Assembly: GCA_003116995.1 (NCBI GenBank)
Contig: BDSL01000042.1
Coordinates: forward strand, 186,001 to 250,000
Origin: Yamagishiella unicocca
Lineage: Eukaryota; Chlorophyta; Chlorophyceae; Chlamydomonadales; Volvocaceae
Reading direction: 5' to 3'
Length of the DNA stretch: 64,000 nucleotides
The notes below the pieces were generated by a model, which was not told the DNA's origin, ran no database searches, and saw only the letters and a list, made by a program, of their open reading frames with translations. Positions 60,214-64,000 of this stretch are shown one piece after another. Position 1 is the stretch's first letter. Each line of letters starts with the position of its first letter. The position numbers and the translations under genes are program-made.

Positions 60214-63200
60214 ATGAATCCCAACGACCCACGGACGCACTTCCAAGGGCGTGAAATACGACTCTATGGAGAACAGCCGGGATTCGAGGGTGCATCGTCC
60301 TACAAGCAGGACTACCCAGCACATCCCGTCAATCCCCGGCAGCCTGCGAACCCAGGGGCTCCACAATATGGAGGTGAGGACCATCAGATTCACAGCAACG
60401 ATTGACCTACATGTCGCATCACCAGGTCCAAGTGCCCATTACGACACTTTCCATCGACTTACATTTGCGGCCTTGCACAGGTAACAATGCGCCATTCGAG
60501 GGCAGCTCTTCCTACAAGCAGGACTATCCGCAGCACGCCATAGAACCGAGGCCCCCTATGCCGGGCGGCCAGTACCAACCCAACTCGGCGCCCTTCGACG
60601 GTGAGCTCCGAGCGCGGCACCGTTCAGAGCCGGAGCTTACATGGGGCATTAATGTGAACCGTCAATGTGACAATCCGTGGAGCAGCCATCACGAAAGCCC
60701 TCGTGTCGCACGTCGCCCGCCGGTTGCCCGCCTCTAATCCACTCCCTCCAGCCACCGTCAGTGCTCCCTCCCCCTCCCCCAATAGCTGCAGTCTCTGGCG
60801 GTTATAACGTCGCACGAATCCCGCAATGGCGACCATAACAGCACGGACCGGCACACAGGCCGTAAGGCCACTCCCTGTCCCGTTTCCTGACTCCGATTCT
60901 CATTGACCCAAATCGCGAACTGTGCACTTGATACTTATATACAGGCACCAGCGCCTACCGGGACAACTATCGGGGTCACAACATCGACCCGAGCCAGTAC
61001 AATCGACCGACGGGGGCGCGGCCATACAACCCGAACTCGGCTCCCTTCGAGGGCAGCTCCTCCTACAAGCAGGACTTCCCCCAGCACCCCGTGGAGCCAC
61101 GTCAGCAGCACCATGGCGGCCAGTACCAGCCTAACACTGCGCCCTTTGACGGAACGTCTGCTTACAAGGTGCGATAGCTAGTGTAAAGCTGGGGCGTACA
61201 GTGGTCGTAAACCCATAGACAGTGGTGAACGGCGTGTGAGCTTGATGGGCCGGTGATGAGAACGGCATTTTCAGCAGCTCACAGCACCTGCATCTGTGAG
61301 AGCTTCACGGCAGCGGGGGTTGCAGGCAGGGGGCCGAGGGGAGGGCTGCGGCGCTAGCGCTATCAAGCCGAGTACGGGTGGGCAGCAGAAAATAGCTACC
61401 GGTGCCGTACCAAACACGTGTATTTGCATAGCAGGCTGTGCCAGCAGTGACCATCCTCTCTTCCGTGTACTGTTTTGACCTGCTCCTATGTGCTGCTCCA
61501 TTGGTGTCCTCCCCACTCGTTGGGACCAGAGCGACTACGTGCCACACCAAATGGAGCCCCGCGGCCCCGCCGGGCCGCCCGTGGCGCCGGCATACAACAC
61601 GGCTCCCTTCGACGGCCAGACACATTACAGGTGCGCCCGCTGCCATGCATTATCCCGTCACCTCATCCCCCAAGTCCGTGCTCTCACCATCCGCTGCCCT
61701 TTGCATGTCGTCCCCACGCCTGCTGCGCTGCTGCCGCCCCCCCAGGGACGACTACAAGGCGCACGCCATCGAGCCCCGCCCGCCCATGCCGCCTGCTCAG
61801 TACCATACCAGCGGCGCTCCCTTCCAGGGATCCACCGAAGCGCGCGACCAGTACCAGCCGTGGCCCGTAGACCCGTCGGCCATGCAGCGGCACGGGGTGA
61901 GCAGGGCGATACGGGAGGAGGTTGCCGGTAGAAGGGGCTGTATCCGCGCGGAGGCGCTGTATCAGCCAGAACGGGGTTGAACCGGTGTCCTGGATGGCCA
62001 GCTACATTGACCAGGATGGAAGTTAAACCACGTGTCCATTTCGGCTCTATCGCTGCCCGTCGGGAAGGATCCAGTACCTCGCCTCCGCCGCCCGCCCCCC
62101 ACCACCAGACCCACGGGCTTCCTCTCACACCACCACCCGGCCCCACAGGCACCGCCTCCGATGCGGCCCTCAGCGCCCTTTGACGGCAGCTCCACATACA
62201 ACCAGGAGTACAAGGGCTGGAAGATGCCGCCCCGGCGCCCCGCGCTGGGTGTCCAGATGCGCGGCGACCGCACCTTCGTGCTCATTCACGCCGAAGCCCC
62301 CCTGCCGGCAATGGGCAAGCAAATCTTCACAACGGTGAGGCCAGCTGCTCCAATATCGCAGTCCATATGGGATATGGCTCCCCCCTCCGTGCTACCTGCG
62401 CCTTGTCGCACGTGCGACCGTGGATGGAGGTTTCCGTGGTGTATTCGCGGCGTGACGGTACATTAATACACGGCCTCGGGACTCCGGGACGCCAACCGCA
62501 GGTGCATGACAACCAGACGGAGATCTGCGTCTTGGTGCTCCGGGTAAGTGCGGTGGCGCCAGTTTGGTGGTAGAGGTTTCGTCATTACAAAGGGACGTCG
62601 TGATGGGTGTGTGTTTCAGGTGAGGTCTAGTGGAGGCAGTGGTTGCGGCGGCGCGAACTGCGGTATGGCGCGTAACTCAGGAGCCGACCCACCAAGCACG
62701 GGGGCAATTGACTCGCGTGCCTCGCGAACCTCGGAACCATGTCCCTGCGAGACAACTTGTCAAACATTACAAGCCCGCTGCTCGACTGCCCACCCGCCCG
62801 CCCACGGCCTTGCCCCCTTCTCTCTTCCCTCCCTATAGGGCGACGCCCCGGTCGCAAGCCGCAACAACGTCATTGGACAATTTGACCTTACCGGACTGCC
62901 TCCGGGTAGGTGTGGTGGAGCGATGGGTGCGCCTTGTCAGCCTACGCTAGGGAGGCTTATCACTTAATGGATCACGGCACAGAGGGATCCGAGGAATGTG
63001 GGCGAGCAACCTTGGCCAGAGCTGTGCAGGAGCTGCCCCGCCCACCCTGAACATACCCCACCCCTCACTGTCCCGCATCCCGCATTCCGCCTGCGGCCTC
63101 CCGTGGTTCCGCCTCCAGGCCCCAAGGGCAGTGCTCGCGTGGAAATCACCCTGCAGCTGGACGCGAACAGTGTGCTGTCCGCCACGGCCACCGATCTGGA

Positions 63201-63279
63201 CGCCAACCGCCAGGAGCAGTGGCTGCGCCAGGGCAGCATGGTTGCCCGGGCACTCACATCGGACGTCGTGGTCTTGTAG
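60214..63279 (+). CDS. SAXO/STOP-like repeat protein fused to an Hsp70 substrate-binding domain
   Basis: Nine exons are supported by GT-AG sites with matching phases: 60214-60373, 60481-60600, 60945-61168, 61530-61630, 61746-61896, 62149-62334, 62502-62543, 62839-62905 and 63119-63279, giving 403 aa. Residues about 20-275 hold eight repeats of the form P-F-(E/D)-G-x-(S/T)-x-Y-K-x-(D/E)-Y-P-x-H-x-(V/I)-x-P-R, as in the Mn motifs of axonemal microtubule stabilisers (SAXO/FAM154). Residues about 288-385 match the Hsp70 beta-sandwich substrate-binding domain: GKQIFTTVHDNQTE, GQFDLTGLPPGPKG and LDANSVLSATATD. There is no Hsp70 ATPase domain or lid. Both parts are spliced in frame, so the fusion looks real. 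A ciliary role is inferred. The ATG is the first after an in-frame stretch without known motifs; an upstream exon is possible. Confidence 0.85.
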
Positions 63280-64000
63280 TGACGGCACGGCATAAACCGC
63301 TCCAGGCTGGAATGCGCTTGCGATGACGTGCCGAGCGATCGTGGCTGTCACGCGATGAGCGAAGCGTACGTGCATATCACTCAAGGGGTGGAGAGCAGTG
63401 AGAGAATGGGCGAGGACGAGGTTGGGTCATGTTAGGCCACTCCTTAAGGATTGACGTGGTGGCGCACTGGCCCATTTGGGGCGCAATACATGGTTGCATC
63501 CACTGGCCCGATGAACTCTGCAGAGCTCACGAGCCAATCACCATGATTGGCAAGCGAAGGAAGGACAACAATGGGTCAGAAACATTTGCGCATGGCGCCG
63601 GCAGTAGTACCGACAGTAGATGCCGGGTATCCTCGTATTACAGTCGTTTGCATGGAGGACTGCAATTTGGCCATACGGCCCATACTAGGCCGCTCATCTA
63701 GTTTGACGCTGGGCAACTAGTGTGGTCCTGGATTGCACCGGATTGTACAGAAACGGGAATGTGATTAAATAGTAACCCTGGGAAGCGGTTTACCTTGGAA
63801 GCGGAACCCTGGGAAGCGGTTTCGTGCTTGCCATTAACGGCTGAATGTGACAACCGAGAAGCTCATGTTCTTACAGGACCCTAAAAGGCCAAGCAATCCC
63901 GGCCTTGAAACTCAATGGCTTTGTAAGGATATCGTCTCCCCCTGGCGCCACACCCCTACAGCACAGGAACGCTGCAATCATACGTGCGGCCATACGGGAT
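63280..64000 (+). other. 3' UTR and downstream region of the SAXO/Hsp70-like gene
   Basis: The first TGTAA after the stop codon at 63277-63279 is at 63922-63926, implying a 3' UTR of about 650 nt. A short repeat, CCCTGGGAAGCGGTTT, occurs twice at about 63776-63822. No coding exon is seen. Confidence 0.5.

Overview
The window is nuclear DNA of a eukaryote, most likely a green alga of the Chlamydomonas/Volvox group. Genes are GC-rich and cut by many short introns with GTGAGT/GTGCGG-like donors. Plausible TGTAA poly(A) signals lie downstream of all four genes. The gene content also fits (a membrane-anchored STAND receptor pair, an ABCG transporter with a cysteine-rich ectodomain, an axonemal-type microtubule-binding repeat protein). 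I cannot name the species. No prokaryotic operon, CRISPR array, tRNA or rRNA was seen.

Layout. 1-3.2 kb: transposon debris, namely a possible LTR end at about 1.0 kb and the broken 3' end of an L1-type LINE at 1.2-1.9 kb. 3.25-13.30 kb (+) and 24.14-14.14 kb (-): two paralogous 19-exon genes facing each other tail to tail. Each encodes a short MGCGTSRS acylation-type N-terminus, a TIR/HET-like domain, a NACHT NTPase and fourteen WD40 repeats, each repeat on its own phase-0 exon. I built complete exon models whose phases all agree: about 1,751 aa for the + copy and 1,672 aa for the - copy. 24.1-27.6 kb: intergenic DNA with short repeats and one copy of a mosaic repeat. 27.6-39.5 kb: a 142-bp satellite array interrupted by a 4.4-kb LTR retrotransposon (27,988-32,368) with a perfect 5-bp target duplication. 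The element holds two gag copies in inverted orientation. 39.7-41.7 kb: a second, 157-bp satellite. 42.3-44.6 kb: a rearranged cluster holding direct and inverted copies of the 25.2-26.0 kb repeat and a near-perfect fold-back with arms of about 370 bp. 46.8-57.8 kb (-): an ABCG half-transporter gene with an extracellular cysteine-rich N-terminal region; the first exon(s) and one membrane exon are unresolved. 60.2-63.3 kb (+): a 403-aa, 9-exon gene joining eight SAXO/STOP-like repeats to an Hsp70 substrate-binding domain with no ATPase domain.

How it fits together. The NACHT/WD40 pair has the architecture of STAND receptors of innate immunity and cell death: an effector domain, an NTPase switch and a propeller sensor. 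The copies share near-identical tracts, introns included, that alternate with strongly divergent segments, which suggests repeated gene conversion between the inverted copies. The satellite and fold-back region between the genes is a repeat-rich, rearranged block. The ABCG and SAXO/Hsp70 genes are transcribed divergently from about 58-60 kb.
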